DNA of 47,565 nucleotides from Polaromonas sp. (GTDB taxonomy: Bacteria > Pseudomonadota > Gammaproteobacteria > Burkholderiales > Burkholderiaceae_C): NCBI RefSeq assembly GCF_013817205.1, contig NZ_JACDDD010000022.1, positions 1 through 47,565 of the forward strand, written 5' to 3'. The notes under the pieces are model-generated. The model made no database searches, was not told the origin of the DNA, and saw nothing but the letters and a program-made list of their open reading frames with translations. Below are positions 1 to 8,589 of this stretch, piece after piece. The position numbers and the translations under genes are program-made. Position 1 is the stretch's first letter, and every line of letters starts with the position of its first letter.

Positions 1-45
1 CCCCCCCCCCCGAGGGGCCGCTGCGCCTGCGGACTGGCAACGCCA
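1..45. repeat. Truncated copy of GC-rich repeat B
   Basis: The window opens in a C-run followed by CGAGGGGCC and a GCCTGCGG-type tail. The same core (CCCCCCGAGGGGGC) occurs at 623-637 inside prmA, and a close variant with the same tail occurs at 9197-9230 inside ampD. The copy is cut by the window edge, so its full extent is unknown. No gene is visible upstream of prmA in the window. Confidence 0.5.
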
Positions 46-113
46 GATCCGCGGCCCTGGCTTGATTGATACCCCTGATCGTCAGCGTACAGAATCTCGT
101 GAGGCGATAAACC

Positions 114-1097
114 ATGTTTGAACTGATTTTGCTGGCGCCGGTGGCGCAGGTCGAGGCGCTCAGCGATGCGCTTGACGCCCTTGACGCGCTCAGTGTGTCG
201 GTGGAAGACGCCGACGCGCAGACGCCGGCCGAGCAGGCGCTGTTTGGCGAGCCGGGCATGCCACCGCCCCAAGCCGGCTGGGAACACTCCCGGGTGGTGG
301 CACTGTTCGAAACCGAGGTGCTGGCGCGTGATGCGGCGAAGCTGCTGTCCGTCCAGGATTTTTTCGAGGGCTGCCAGGTGGTGGCTATCCAGCCGGTACC
401 CGACCAGGACTGGGTACGGCTGACACAGTCACAGTTTTCACCGGTCGAGATCACGCCCGCCTTCTGGATCGTGCCGACCTGGCATGAACCGCCCGCGCAA
501 GCCACACAGGTGATCCGGCTCGACCCGGGCCTGGCCTTTGGAACCGGTACCCATCCGACCACCCGCATGTGCCTGCGGTGGATAGCTGGTGCCCCCACGC
601 TCGGCACCGGCGTGTCCTCGCTGCCCCCCGAGGGGGCCAATCTTCCTGGGGCCGGCCCGTCGGCAAATTCCGTCACACCGGATGTGGCTTCCCGGCGCAT
701 GCCTCTGGGCCGGGTGCTCGACTATGGTTGCGGCTCCGGCATTCTTGCGATTGGTGCAGCCAAATTCGGCGCCGTGGACATCGATGCGGTGGACATCGAC
801 GAAGCTGCCGTTCAGTCCACGCTTGCCAATGCGGAGACCAACCACGTGACACTGAACGCCGGCCTGCCGGACAAGGTCGACGGCGTGTATCAGACGGTGC
901 TGGCCAACATCCTGGCGACGCCGCTCAAAGTGCTGGCGCCGCTGCTGTGTTCGCGTGTGGCGCCCGGTGGGTCGTTGGTGCTGGCCGGCATCCTGGATCG
1001 GCAGGCCGAAGAGCTCAAGGCGGCTTACGCGCCGCATGCGCAGTTGCACGTGACCGACCAGGAAGACGGCTGGATATTGATGACGGCCCGGCTCTGA
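114..1097 (+). CDS. prmA: Ribosomal protein L11 methyltransferase PrmA
   Basis: PrmA uses S-adenosylmethionine to trimethylate ribosomal protein L11 in the cytoplasm. The N-terminal part (about residues 1-100) is the L11-recognition region and the C-terminal part is a class I methyltransferase. The SAM-binding motif LDYGCGSGIL lies at about 202-211 and the motif IV-like VLANILATPL at about 262-271. At 327 aa it is about 34 residues longer than the E. coli protein (293 aa). The excess sits at about residues 160-195, between TTRMCLRWIAG and the SAM motif, and is encoded by a copy of repeat B. The ATG follows a GAGGCGA stretch. It is the first gene of a short plus-strand group. Identity is certain from the motifs; the effect of the insert on activity is unknown. 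Confidence 0.96.
   Translation: MFELILLAPVAQVEALSDALDALDALSVSVEDADAQTPAEQALFGEPGMPPPQAGWEHSRVVALFETEVLARDAAKLLSVQDFFEGCQVVAIQPVPDQDWVRLTQSQFSPVEITPAFWIVPTWHEPPAQATQVIRLDPGLAFGTGTHPTTRMCLRWIAGAPTLGTGVSSLPPEGANLPGAGPSANSVTPDVASRRMPLGRVLDYGCGSGILAIGAAKFGAVDIDAVDIDEAAVQSTLANAETNHVTLNAGLPDKVDGVYQTVLANILATPLKVLAPLLCSRVAPGGSLVLAGILDRQAEELKAAYAPHAQLHVTDQEDGWILMTARL
591..660 (+). repeat. Repeat B copy inside the prmA coding sequence
   Basis: This GC-rich unit begins GCCCCCACGCT and contains a palindromic CCCCCCGAGGGGGC core. It is read in-frame by prmA and gives a low-complexity peptide (APTLGTGVSSLPPEG) where related PrmA proteins have only a short loop. The other copies are at 1-45 and 9163-9241. 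The outer boundary is approximate because the flanks diverge between copies. Confidence 0.7.
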
Positions 1098-1162
1098 GCC
1101 TGCGGCGGTTCTCGCGCAGGGCGTGAGGTTCGGGCATATCGGCCCCTTACAATACGGCCCAC

Positions 1163-2212
1163 ATGAGTCTGATTACGCGCTGTCCCGCTTGCGGCACGAT
1201 GTTCAAAGTCGTGGCCGACCAACTGAAAATTTCCCAGGGATGGGTACGTTGTGGTCAGTGTTCAGAGGTATTTGACGCTGCAGCGTATCTGCAGCCGCGC
1301 GCCGAGCTCGCCCTTGCCCCGGCGGCTGCGTCAACCCCGGAGGCTGGCGACCGCGCTGTGGTGACCGGATGGGATGGTCCCGAAGCGCCGGTCGCACCCC
1401 TGGCAACCATGCTGGTGGCGCCCGAAGCTGCCGAAATCTCACCCCCTGTGCAGCCCGAAACACCGGTGGTGCCGCTGCCCAAGCCCGAAGTCCAGGTGTC
1501 CCTGCCGCCCGATCTGGCGGCCGAGGTATTTGCGTCTTCGGTCAGCCCCGACAGCTATGAGTTGCCTGATGCGCCTGCGCGTGAAATGCCGGAAGACAGC
1601 AGCTTCAACGATTCCGCTGCACTGCCAGAGGCCCCGCAGGATGTTTCTTTTGTGCGTGATGCCAGGCGCCAGGCCTTCTGGCGCCGGCCTGTCGTGCGCT
1701 GGTCGCTCGCCGGAGCAGCACTGCTGCTGATGACAGGCTTGATGCTGCAAGTGGCACTGTTCCAGAGAAACGCGTTGGCCCTGCGTCAGCCCGGCCTGCA
1801 TGTCGGACTTGAGACGCTGTGCGGCTATCTGGGTTGCGAAATTGGGGCGCTGCGACAGATCGAGTCCATCGTGATTGACAGTTCGTCGTTCAGCAAGATC
1901 GCACCCGACATCTACCGCCTCAAGGTGGTGATCAAGAATACCGGCAGCCTTGCGCTGGCCATGCCATCGCTGGAACTCACTCTGACCGACAGCCAGGACC
2001 AGGCCCTGCTGCGCCGCGTATTGGCGCCGGGCGAGCTGGGCGCCGAGGCCGGCACATTGGCCGCCGGCGCCGAGTTTTCGGGTCTGCTGACGATTTCTGT
2101 TTCCACCGCTGCGGCGGCCCCGTTAACCGCCTCCAGCAGGCCAGCGATTTTGCCCAGACCTTCCGCGCCGCTGCGGATTGTCGGCTACCGCGTCCTTGCT
2201 TTTTATCCCTGA
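1163..2212 (+). CDS. Zinc-ribbon, DUF3426-type membrane protein
   Basis: The N-terminus is an MJ0042-type zinc ribbon with cysteines at 7, 10, 30 and 33 (CPAC and CGQC). An Ala/Pro/Glu-rich linker (about 50-170) follows, then one membrane segment at about 180-200. The C-terminal domain resembles DUF3426, with residues conserved around DIYRLKVVIKNTGSLA. Cellular function is not established; proteins of this architecture commonly sit beside prmA in betaproteobacteria. The predicted topology puts the ribbon in the cytoplasm and the C-terminal domain in the periplasm. A TACAAT hexamer at 1148-1153, only 10 bp before the ATG, could be a -10 element for a very short leader, but I see no good -35. 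It is followed 16 bp later by the sugar kinase. Confidence 0.88.
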   Translation: MSLITRCPACGTMFKVVADQLKISQGWVRCGQCSEVFDAAAYLQPRAELALAPAAASTPEAGDRAVVTGWDGPEAPVAPLATMLVAPEAAEISPPVQPETPVVPLPKPEVQVSLPPDLAAEVFASSVSPDSYELPDAPAREMPEDSSFNDSAALPEAPQDVSFVRDARRQAFWRRPVVRWSLAGAALLLMTGLMLQVALFQRNALALRQPGLHVGLETLCGYLGCEIGALRQIESIVIDSSSFSKIAPDIYRLKVVIKNTGSLALAMPSLELTLTDSQDQALLRRVLAPGELGAEAGTLAAGAEFSGLLTISVSTAAAAPLTASSRPAILPRPSAPLRIVGYRVLAFYP

Positions 2213-2228
2213 CTGAATCGAGTCCTTC

Positions 2229-3131
2229 ATGCCTGCTGTAATTTGTGGTTCCCTGGCCTTTGACACCATCATGAGCTTCGAGGGCCGGTTTGCCGAGCAG
2301 ATCCTGCCCGACCAGCTGCACATCCTCAATGTGTCTTTCCTGGTGCCTGCCCTGCGCCGCGAGTTCGGCGGCTGCGCCGGCAACATTGCCTACAGCCTCA
2401 AGCAACTCGGCGGCACGCCCCTGCCCATGGCGACGGTCGGCAGCGACGGCGCCGAGTATGTGGCGCGCCTGGACACGCTGGGCATCAGCACCGAGTTTGT
2501 GCGCGAAGTGGCCGATGCCTACACGGCGCAGGCCATGATCATGACGGACCGCGACAACAACCAGATCACGGCTTTTCACCCGGGCGCCATGGGCCAGGCG
2601 CACACGACAAAAATCGCGGCACGCACCGACATCCGCATCGGCATCATTTCGCCGGACGGGCGGGACGCCATGCTGCAACACGCCGAGCAGTTCAAGGCGG
2701 CCGGCATTCCCTTTGTGTTCGATCCGGGCCAGGGCCTGCCAATGTTTGATGGCAAGGAACTGGCGCACTTCGTCGAGCTGGCGACCTGGGTCACGGTCAA
2801 CGACTACGAAGCCAAGCTGCTCAGTGACCGGACCGGCCTGTCGATCGCGGAGCTGTCACAAGGTGTCGAAGGCCTCATCGTCACCCTTGGGGCGCAGGGC
2901 TGTGAGGTCTGGGTGGCGGGCGAAAAAACGTTGGTGCCGCCGGTCAAGGCTGTGGAGGTGGTGGACCCTACCGGTTGCGGCGATGCATTTCGCGGCGCAC
3001 TGCTGTTTGGCCTTGAACAGGGCTGGCCGCTGGCACGTTGTGCAGAACTGGGCAACCGTGTCGGCGCGCACAAGATCGCCTTCCGGGGCGGCCAGAACTA
3101 CACGCTGGATCTCAATCAAATCAGCCACTAG
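2229..3131 (+). CDS. PfkB-family carbohydrate/nucleoside kinase
   Basis: This is a 300-aa cytoplasmic kinase of the ribokinase/PfkB fold that transfers phosphate from ATP to a sugar or nucleoside. The substrate-side glycine motif GGCAGNIAYSL is at about 47-57. PfkB signature 2, DPTGCGDAFRGALL, is at 246-259, with Asp252 as the expected catalytic base and the GCGD forming the anion hole. The family includes adenosine kinases and ribokinases, and the sequence does not settle the substrate. The start is the ATG at 2229, 16 bp after the upstream gene. The TAG stop (3129-3131) lies in the CTAGCCC edge of a repeat A copy, so the last residues may be set by that insertion. Confidence 0.9.
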   Translation: MPAVICGSLAFDTIMSFEGRFAEQILPDQLHILNVSFLVPALRREFGGCAGNIAYSLKQLGGTPLPMATVGSDGAEYVARLDTLGISTEFVREVADAYTAQAMIMTDRDNNQITAFHPGAMGQAHTTKIAARTDIRIGIISPDGRDAMLQHAEQFKAAGIPFVFDPGQGLPMFDGKELAHFVELATWVTVNDYEAKLLSDRTGLSIAELSQGVEGLIVTLGAQGCEVWVAGEKTLVPPVKAVEVVDPTGCGDAFRGALLFGLEQGWPLARCAELGNRVGAHKIAFRGGQNYTLDLNQISH

Positions 3132-3172
3132 CCCATGATTGACGGGCGCCGCCAGCTATCAAATCACTAGCA
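3128..3172 (-). repeat. Repeat A copy downstream of the kinase gene
   Basis: Read on the minus strand the unit starts TGCTAGTGATTTGATAGCTG and ends in GGGCTAG, matching the copies at 14914-14971 and 21821-21874. It forms an imperfect hairpin and supplies the TAG stop of the preceding kinase gene. Confidence 0.7.
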
Positions 3173-3200
3173 TGCCGCATTTGCTGTCGCATTAATTTCC

Positions 3201-3236
3201 CAAAGAAAAAGCCCGGCATCTTGCGATGCCGGGCTT
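3201..3236 (-). terminator. Rho-independent terminator of the H1-like gene
   Basis: There is a perfect 12-bp stem (3209-3220 with 3225-3236) and a 4-nt TTGC loop. On the minus strand it is followed by TTTTTCTTT. It lies 22 bp beyond the stop of the H1-like gene. In the plus direction there is no comparable U-tract, so it mainly serves the minus strand. Confidence 0.9.
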
Positions 3237-3257
3237 CAAGCAAAAGTACCTTGTTGC

Positions 3258-3725
3258 TTACGGCTTGCTGGCTGTCGGAAACGGCCAGGCAGCCTGCGGG
3301 TTCAGAGTAGTCTGAGCCGCAGGGGCAGCCGGAGCAGCGGGTGCTTTGGCAGCGGGTTTTTTCGCGGCTTTCTTCGCAGCGGGCTTTTTCGCTGCTTTCT
3401 TGGCGGCAGGCTTTTTGGCAGCGGGTTTCTTGGCAGCAGCTTTCTTCGCTGGTGCTTTCTTCGCTACTTTTTTCGCCGCAGGCTTTTTAGCTGCTGCTTT
3501 TTTCGCAGCTGGCTTTTTGGCCGCTACTTTCTTGGCCGGGGCTTTTTTCGCTGGCGCTTTTTTCGCAGGAGCTTTTTTAGCTGCTACTTTTTTCGCTGGC
3601 GCTTTTTTGGCCGGGGCTTTTTTCGCTGCTACTTTTTTAGCAGGCGCTTTTTTAGCCGCTACTTTTTTCGCAGGGGCTTTCTTCGGAGCAGCTTTTTTAG
3701 CCGCAGATTTTTTCGCAGTTGCCAT
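3258..3725 (-). CDS. Histone H1-like, Lys/Ala/Pro-rich DNA-binding protein
   Basis: This 155-aa protein is built almost wholly from Lys, Ala and Pro in tandem [15 protein letters not shown] units, like the C-terminal tail of eukaryotic H1 and bacterial H1-like proteins (AlgP, HctB, BpH1 types). It is expected to bind DNA without sequence specificity and compact the nucleoid. The final 25 residues lose the repeat ([13 protein letters not shown]). I chose the ATG at 3725 ([11 protein letters not shown]) because AGGAGA stands 7 nt upstream; the in-frame ATG 18 nt earlier has no such site. Repeat number in such genes tends to vary between strains by slippage, which is inference here. A strong terminator follows. 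The similar basic tail of DksA at 43886-44947 is notable. Confidence 0.9.
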   Translation of the reverse strand: MATAKKSAAKKAAPKKAPAKKVAAKKAPAKKVAAKKAPAKKAPAKKVAAKKAPAKKAPAKKAPAKKVAAKKPAAKKAAAKKPAAKKVAKKAPAKKAAAKKPAAKKPAAKKAAKKPAAKKAAKKPAAKAPAAPAAPAAQTTLNPQAAWPFPTASKP

Positions 3726-3907
3726 AGTTTTCTCCTTGATCACATTGCAAAGAGCACTTCACGTTTGGAGTACGCGAAGCGATTCACGGCGTTGGGCCAA
3801 CGGATAAACCGTGCCCAGCGCCGCGAACACAGGAGCAAAGCCCAACGCGCACTCTTCGGTAGCGTCACTGGTCATTGCAATTCTTGAAATCATTGGGTTT
3901 TGCAGCT

Positions 3908-5125
3908 TCAATCCCAGGAAAGAGCGCCACCGGACTGGTACTCGATCACACGGGTTTCAAAAAAGTTGCGTTCTTTCTTCAGATCGATCATCTCGCTCAT
4001 CCATGGGAACGGATTTTCCTCGTTCGGAAACAGCGTCTCCAGGCCGATTTGCGTGGCCCGACGGTTGGCGATGTAGCGAAGGTAACCTTTGAACATGGAG
4101 GCGTTCAGGCCCAGCACGCCCCGCGGCATGGTGTCTTCGGCGTAGCGGTATTCGAGCTCGACTGCTTTGAGGAACAGGGCTTTGATCTCAGCTTTGAAGT
4201 CTGCAGTCCACAGTAGCGGGTTTTCCAGCTTGAGCTGGTTGATCAGGTCGATGCCAAAGTTGCAGTGCATGGACTCGTCGCGCAGGATGTACTGGTACTG
4301 CTCGGCCGCGCCGGTCATTTTGTTCTGACGGCCCAACGCGAGGATCTGGGTGAAGCCAACGTAGAAGAACAGGCCTTCCATCAGGCAGGCAAACACGATC
4401 AGCGACTTGAGCAGGGTCTGGTCGGACTCTTGGGTGCCGGTCTTGAAGTTGGGATCAGAGATGGCGTCAATGAAAGGAATCAGGAACTGGTCTTTGTCCC
4501 TGATCGACTGCACCTCGTTGTAGGCGTTGAAAATTTCGCTTTCATCCAGACCCAGCGACTCGGTGATGTACTGGTAAGCGTGGGTGTGGATGGCTTCTTC
4601 AAACGCCTGGCGCAGCAGGAACTGGCGGCACTCCGGTGCCGTGATGTGGCGGTAGGTGCCCAGCACGATGTTGTTGGCAGCCAGCGAATCGGCGGTGACG
4701 AAAAAGCCGAGGTTGCGCTTGACCAGACGGCGTTCATCTTCAGTCAGGCCGTTCGGGTCTTTCCACAGCGCAATGTCTCGCGTCATGTTGACTTCCTGCG
4801 GCATCCAGTGGTTGGCGCAGCTGGCGAGGTATTTTTCCCAAGCCCATTTGTACTTGAACGGAACCAGCTGGTTCACGTCGGTCTGGCCGTTAATGATGCG
4901 TTTGTCAGCGGCCTTGACGCGGTGTCCGGTGGGCGCAGCGGCAGCGGCAGGCGTTGCTGCTGCGCGTGTCTGCGTGGAGATCAGTGCGCTGTCGTCAAGC
5001 ATGCGGGTCGCGGCTTGAGGCTGCACGGCGGAAAGAGGCGGAAGCTCCATCAAGCGGCCTTCAGGCAAGCCGCTGGTCAAAGATTTTTGCAACGATGGTT
5101 TAGCTTCTTCGTCCCAGGTCAACAT
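3908..5125 (-). CDS. nrdB: Ribonucleoside-diphosphate reductase beta subunit (class Ia)
   Basis: NrdB carries the diiron centre and tyrosyl radical that start catalysis in NrdA during conversion of ribonucleotides to deoxyribonucleotides. Counting from the ATG at 5125 (405 aa), the expected iron ligands are Asp146, Glu177 and His180 (EAIH), then the Glu of EGLFF and, 34 residues later, the Glu and His of DESMH. The radical tyrosine is Tyr184, four residues after His180 as in E. coli (118/122). A TTG four codons upstream is open but less likely; GGAA precedes the ATG. An Ala/Thr-rich N-terminal extension of about 80 residues precedes the core. It lies 133 bp downstream of nrdA and is probably co-transcribed with it. 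Confidence 0.96.
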   Translation of the reverse strand: MLTWDEEAKPSLQKSLTSGLPEGRLMELPPLSAVQPQAATRMLDDSALISTQTRAAATPAAAAAPTGHRVKAADKRIINGQTDVNQLVPFKYKWAWEKYLASCANHWMPQEVNMTRDIALWKDPNGLTEDERRLVKRNLGFFVTADSLAANNIVLGTYRHITAPECRQFLLRQAFEEAIHTHAYQYITESLGLDESEIFNAYNEVQSIRDKDQFLIPFIDAISDPNFKTGTQESDQTLLKSLIVFACLMEGLFFYVGFTQILALGRQNKMTGAAEQYQYILRDESMHCNFGIDLINQLKLENPLLWTADFKAEIKALFLKAVELEYRYAEDTMPRGVLGLNASMFKGYLRYIANRRATQIGLETLFPNEENPFPWMSEMIDLKKERNFFETRVIEYQSGGALSWD

Positions 5126-5258
5126 AGATGTTTCCAATAAGTTGGATTATGAAAGCAGCGATACAAAATGAAAAGTGTTCATTCACATCGCGATAAATTA
5201 GTGTTGCTCAATTACATCGAATCGGGCGCCGGATTTTTCGGTGCAGCGATGCGTTTTG

Positions 5259-8156
5259 TTATTGGCAAGCTTCGCACCCTGGATCATCAATCGCGCAGAA
5301 TTTGATGTCGGTCGCAGGTGATGCATCCATCTGCGCCTGCGCCGTGGCCGCTGCTGCATCGAGAGCATTCATGCTGCCAGTGTCGTCGGTGTTGCCCGAG
5401 GCGACCGCGTTCATCTTGCCGGCTTTCACGGTAGATTTTTCCGCGTGCGTGGCGCTCATGGTGCGCAGGTAATAAGTGGTCTTCAGCCCACGCAGCCAAG
5501 CCAGCTTGTAGGTGTCGTCGAGCTTCTTGCCCGATGCGCCGGCCATGTAGATGTTCAGCGACTGCGCTTGGTCGATCCACTTCTGGCGACGCGACGCGGC
5601 CTCGACCAGCCAGGTCGCATCAACCTCGAAGGCGGTGGCATACAGCGCCTTGATGTCCTGCGGTACGCGGTCGACGGGGCGCAGCGATCCGTCGAAGTGC
5701 TTGAGGTCCACCACCATCACGTCGTCCCACAGGCCCAGGCGCTTGAGGTCGCGCACCAGGTAGTGGTTGATCACCGTGAATTCACCAGACAGATTTGACT
5801 TGACCGAGAGGTTGCCGAAACAGGGCTCGATGCAGGCGTCGACGCCGATGATGTTGGAGATGGTGGCGGTCGGGGCGATGGCCACGCAGTTGGAGTTGCG
5901 CATGCCGTCCTTGGCGATCTTCTTGCGCAGGGCGTCCCAGTCCAGCGTGGCCGAGCGGTCCACTTCCAGGTAGCCGCCGCGCTGCTCGGCCAGCAGGTCC
6001 AGCGTGTCCAGCGGCAGGATGCCCTGGTCCCACAGCGAGCCCTTGTAGCTGGTGTATTTGCCGCGCTCTCTGGCCAGTTCGGTCGAAGCCCAGTAGGCGT
6101 GATAACACACCGCTTCCATGGACTTGTCGGCAAACTCGACGGCGGCATCAGACGCGTACGGGATGCGCAACTCGTACAGGCAATCCTGGAAGCCCATTAG
6201 CCCCAAGCCCACCGGGCGATGGCGCATGTTGGAGTCACGGGCCTTCTTGACCGCGTAGTAGTTGATGTCGATCACGTTGTCCAGCATGCGCATGGCCGTG
6301 GTGATGGTTTTCTTGAGTTTTTCGTGATCGACGGCACCGTCCTTCAGATGCTGGACCAGGTTGACCGAGCCGAGGTTGCAGACCGCAGTTTCGGTGTCGC
6401 TGGTGTTGAGCGTGATCTCGGTGCACAGGTTGGACGAGTGCACCACACCGACGTGCTGCTGGGGCGAGCGCACATTGCAGGCGTCCTTGAAGGTGATCCA
6501 GGGATGGCCGGTCTCGAACAGCATCGAGAGCATCTTGCGCCACATGTCGACGGCCTGCAGTTTGCGTGCCGGCTTGATCTCGCCGCGCTCGGCCCGGGCT
6601 TCGTAGGCGACATAGGCTTTTTCGAACTCGATGCCGAACTTGTCGTGCAGGTCGGGTGTGTCCGATGGCGAGAACAGTGTCCAGCTGCCCTTCTCCATCA
6701 CGCGGCGCATGAACAGGTCGGGGATCCAGTTGGCGGTGTTCATGTCGTGCGTGCGGCGGCGGTCGTCGCCGGTGTTCTTGCGCAGCTCCAGGAATTCCTC
6801 GATGTCCAAGTGCCAGGTTTCCAGGTAGGCGCAGACCGCTCCCTTGCGTTTGCCGCCCTGGTTGACCGCCACGGCAGTGTCGTTGACCACCTTGAGGAAA
6901 GGCACGACGCCCTGGGACTCGCCATTGGTGCCCTTAATGTGGGCGCCGAGCGCGCGCACCGGTGTCCAGTCGTTGCCCAGGCCGCCGGCGAACTTCGACA
7001 GCAGCGCGTTTTCCTTGATGGCATCGTAAATGCCACCCAGGTCGTCGGCCACCGTCGTGAGGTAGCAGGACGACAGCTGTGAGCGCAGCGTGCCGGCATT
7101 GAACAGCGTGGGTGTGCTCGACATGAAGTCGAACGAGGACATGATTTCGTAGAACTCGATGGCGCGCGCTTCACGGTCGATCTCGTCGAGCGACAGGCCC
7201 ATGGCCACGCGCATGAAGAAAGCCTGCGGCAGCTCGATGCGCTGCTTGCGTACGTGCAGGAAGTAGCGATCAAACAGGGTCTGCAGGCCCAGGTAGTCGA
7301 ACTTCAGGTCGCGCTCGGGCTTGAGCGCGGCGCCCAGGCGCTCCAGGTCGAACTGCATCAGCTTTTCGTCCAGCAGCTCGTTCTGCACGCCCTTGGCGAT
7401 GAACTGGGGGAAGTACTCGGCGTAACGTGTGCCCATGTCTTCCTGGGCCACTTCCTCACCCAGCACCTCGCGACGGATGGTGTGCAGCAACAGGCGCGCG
7501 GTGGCGTAGGTGTAGTCGGGATCTTTTTCGATCAGGGTGCGGGCCGCCAGGATGGACGCCTTGTAGACCTCGTCGATGGGCACACCGTCGTACAGGTTGC
7601 GCATGGTTTCCTGCACGATGGGGTCGGGTTTGACCTCCGCACCCAGGCCGGCGCAGGACGCCTCAATCAGGGCCTGCAGCCTGCCGATGTCCAGCGTGAC
7701 TTTTTTTCCACCGTCCAGCACATGCAGCTGCGGCGCCTGGGCGACCGGCGCCTGTGGCTGACGCGCGCGTTCCTGCGTGCGCTTTTCGCGGTACAGCACA
7801 TAGGCGCGGGCAATTTCGTGGTGGCCACCGCGCATCAGGCCGAGTTCGACCTGGTCCTGCACGTCTTCAATATGGAAGGTGCCGCCGCCCGGGCGCGAAC
7901 GCATCAGTGCGCGCATCACGGCCTGGGTCAGGCCATCCACGGTTTCACGCACGCTGGCCGACGCTGCGCCCTGGGTGCCATGCACCGCCAGAAAGGCCTT
8001 CATCATCGCCACCGCGATCTTGTTCGGCTCAAACGGAACCACCGCGCCGTTGCGGCGAATGATCTGGTAGTGGTTCAGGGGATGGGGGCTGTGGCCGCCG
8101 GTCTGGGGGGCCATCGGCACGCCGGTGGCGGCAGGTGCATGTTGGGTTGTTTGCAT
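5259..8156 (-). CDS. nrdA: Ribonucleoside-diphosphate reductase alpha subunit (class Ia)
   Basis: NrdA is the catalytic subunit of aerobic class Ia ribonucleotide reductase. An ATP-cone for allosteric control lies near residues 30-120 (IIRRNGAVVPFEPNKIAVAM). The active site includes SSCYLTT (redox Cys), NLCTEITLN (radical Cys with catalytic Asn and Glu) and AVCNLGSVNL (second redox Cys). The C-terminal swinging arm ends in CEACQ, a CxxC pair used for re-reduction. The frame stays open upstream to 8333, but the ATG at 8156 has GAGGAA just before it and gives 965 aa. The promoter with two NrdR-like boxes lies about 150 bp upstream, leaving a leader of about 140 nt. Confidence 0.96.
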   Translation of the reverse strand: MQTTQHAPAATGVPMAPQTGGHSPHPLNHYQIIRRNGAVVPFEPNKIAVAMMKAFLAVHGTQGAASASVRETVDGLTQAVMRALMRSRPGGGTFHIEDVQDQVELGLMRGGHHEIARAYVLYREKRTQERARQPQAPVAQAPQLHVLDGGKKVTLDIGRLQALIEASCAGLGAEVKPDPIVQETMRNLYDGVPIDEVYKASILAARTLIEKDPDYTYATARLLLHTIRREVLGEEVAQEDMGTRYAEYFPQFIAKGVQNELLDEKLMQFDLERLGAALKPERDLKFDYLGLQTLFDRYFLHVRKQRIELPQAFFMRVAMGLSLDEIDREARAIEFYEIMSSFDFMSSTPTLFNAGTLRSQLSSCYLTTVADDLGGIYDAIKENALLSKFAGGLGNDWTPVRALGAHIKGTNGESQGVVPFLKVVNDTAVAVNQGGKRKGAVCAYLETWHLDIEEFLELRKNTGDDRRRTHDMNTANWIPDLFMRRVMEKGSWTLFSPSDTPDLHDKFGIEFEKAYVAYEARAERGEIKPARKLQAVDMWRKMLSMLFETGHPWITFKDACNVRSPQQHVGVVHSSNLCTEITLNTSDTETAVCNLGSVNLVQHLKDGAVDHEKLKKTITTAMRMLDNVIDINYYAVKKARDSNMRHRPVGLGLMGFQDCLYELRIPYASDAAVEFADKSMEAVCYHAYWASTELARERGKYTSYKGSLWDQGILPLDTLDLLAEQRGGYLEVDRSATLDWDALRKKIAKDGMRNSNCVAIAPTATISNIIGVDACIEPCFGNLSVKSNLSGEFTVINHYLVRDLKRLGLWDDVMVVDLKHFDGSLRPVDRVPQDIKALYATAFEVDATWLVEAASRRQKWIDQAQSLNIYMAGASGKKLDDTYKLAWLRGLKTTYYLRTMSATHAEKSTVKAGKMNAVASGNTDDTGSMNALDAAAATAQAQMDASPATDIKFCAIDDPGCEACQ

Positions 8157-8302
8157 GGTTCCTCGTTGTGTCGTTGTTGTTGGGAAAGCGGGCGGATTCA
8201 GGGCAAAGGGAAAGGGCTGACGGTTGCCGGCGGCGGACACGTTTGGCTGCTGTTCCCTGGGTCGCGGTGCCCCGAATGCATCGAATTGAATAGAGGGCTC
8301 AG

Positions 8303-8349
8303 ACACTATACCTAGGGTCTGGAGTGATTTCAAGCACTACAGGTAGTGT
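8303..8349 (-). promoter_or_regulatory. nrdA promoter with paired NrdR-type boxes
   Basis: On the minus strand there is a -35 TTGAAA (8328-8333), a 17-bp spacer and a -10 TATAGT (8305-8310). Two 16-bp imperfect palindromes of the ACACTAtaNNTAGTGT type lie at 8303-8318 and 8334-8349. Their starts are 31 bp apart, about three helical turns. This is the usual arrangement of NrdR boxes. One box covers the -10 and the other sits just upstream of the -35, so NrdR bound to ATP/dATP would block RNA polymerase. No nrdR gene is in the window. Confidence 0.85.
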
Positions 8350-8589
8350 ATCGCGTGCTTTTGGCAGTGTTACGTTATGTAGCGTTTTCCGCGTGTGAAA
8401 AATGCACCAATTTTTGTCGTCGCCCGGATGTATTGATGCTTCGTGCGGCATGTCGGCCAAGTGGCCTCACGTGGCTGGAAGCCGTAGCAGCATTGGTGTC
8501 TGGGGCGGCGTGCGCACGCTGCATCAACGCGTATGCATGCGCCGCTTTTTTTCACGCACCCTGCTGGTGTTTTTTTTGGAGCCGCCGAT
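8350..8589. other. Intergenic stretch upstream of the nrdA promoter; no gene seen
   Basis: About 240 bp lie between the NrdR boxes and the ampD stop. The short open frames here show no family motif, no credible ribosome-binding site and atypical composition. T-runs at 8548-8554 and 8570-8577 have no convincing hairpin next to them. Confidence 0.5.

Noticed and set aside
43..113. End of accC upstream of prmA
   Set aside because: Often the neighbour in this group, but no AccC C-terminal codons can be read before prmA.
3258..3725. CRISPR-like array of short repeats
   Set aside because: The repeats are in a coding frame of Lys/Ala/Pro codons with no unique spacers and no cas genes.
3346..3807. 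Plus-strand open frame rich in Ala and Phe opposite the H1-like gene
   Set aside because: It is the antisense of Lys/Ala codons (GCTTTTTTC), has no ribosome site, and only mirrors the repeat of the real gene.
7254..8315. 353-residue plus-strand open frame opposite nrdA
   Set aside because: Antisense of a strongly conserved gene in high-GC DNA; no family motif. The same applies to 4265-5140, 6219-7082, 9473-10756 and 23731-25290.
8157..8333. Upstream extension of NrdA to an earlier start
   Set aside because: Would place coding sequence over the promoter -10 and NrdR box; the ATG at 8156 has a good ribosome site and gives a normal N-terminus.
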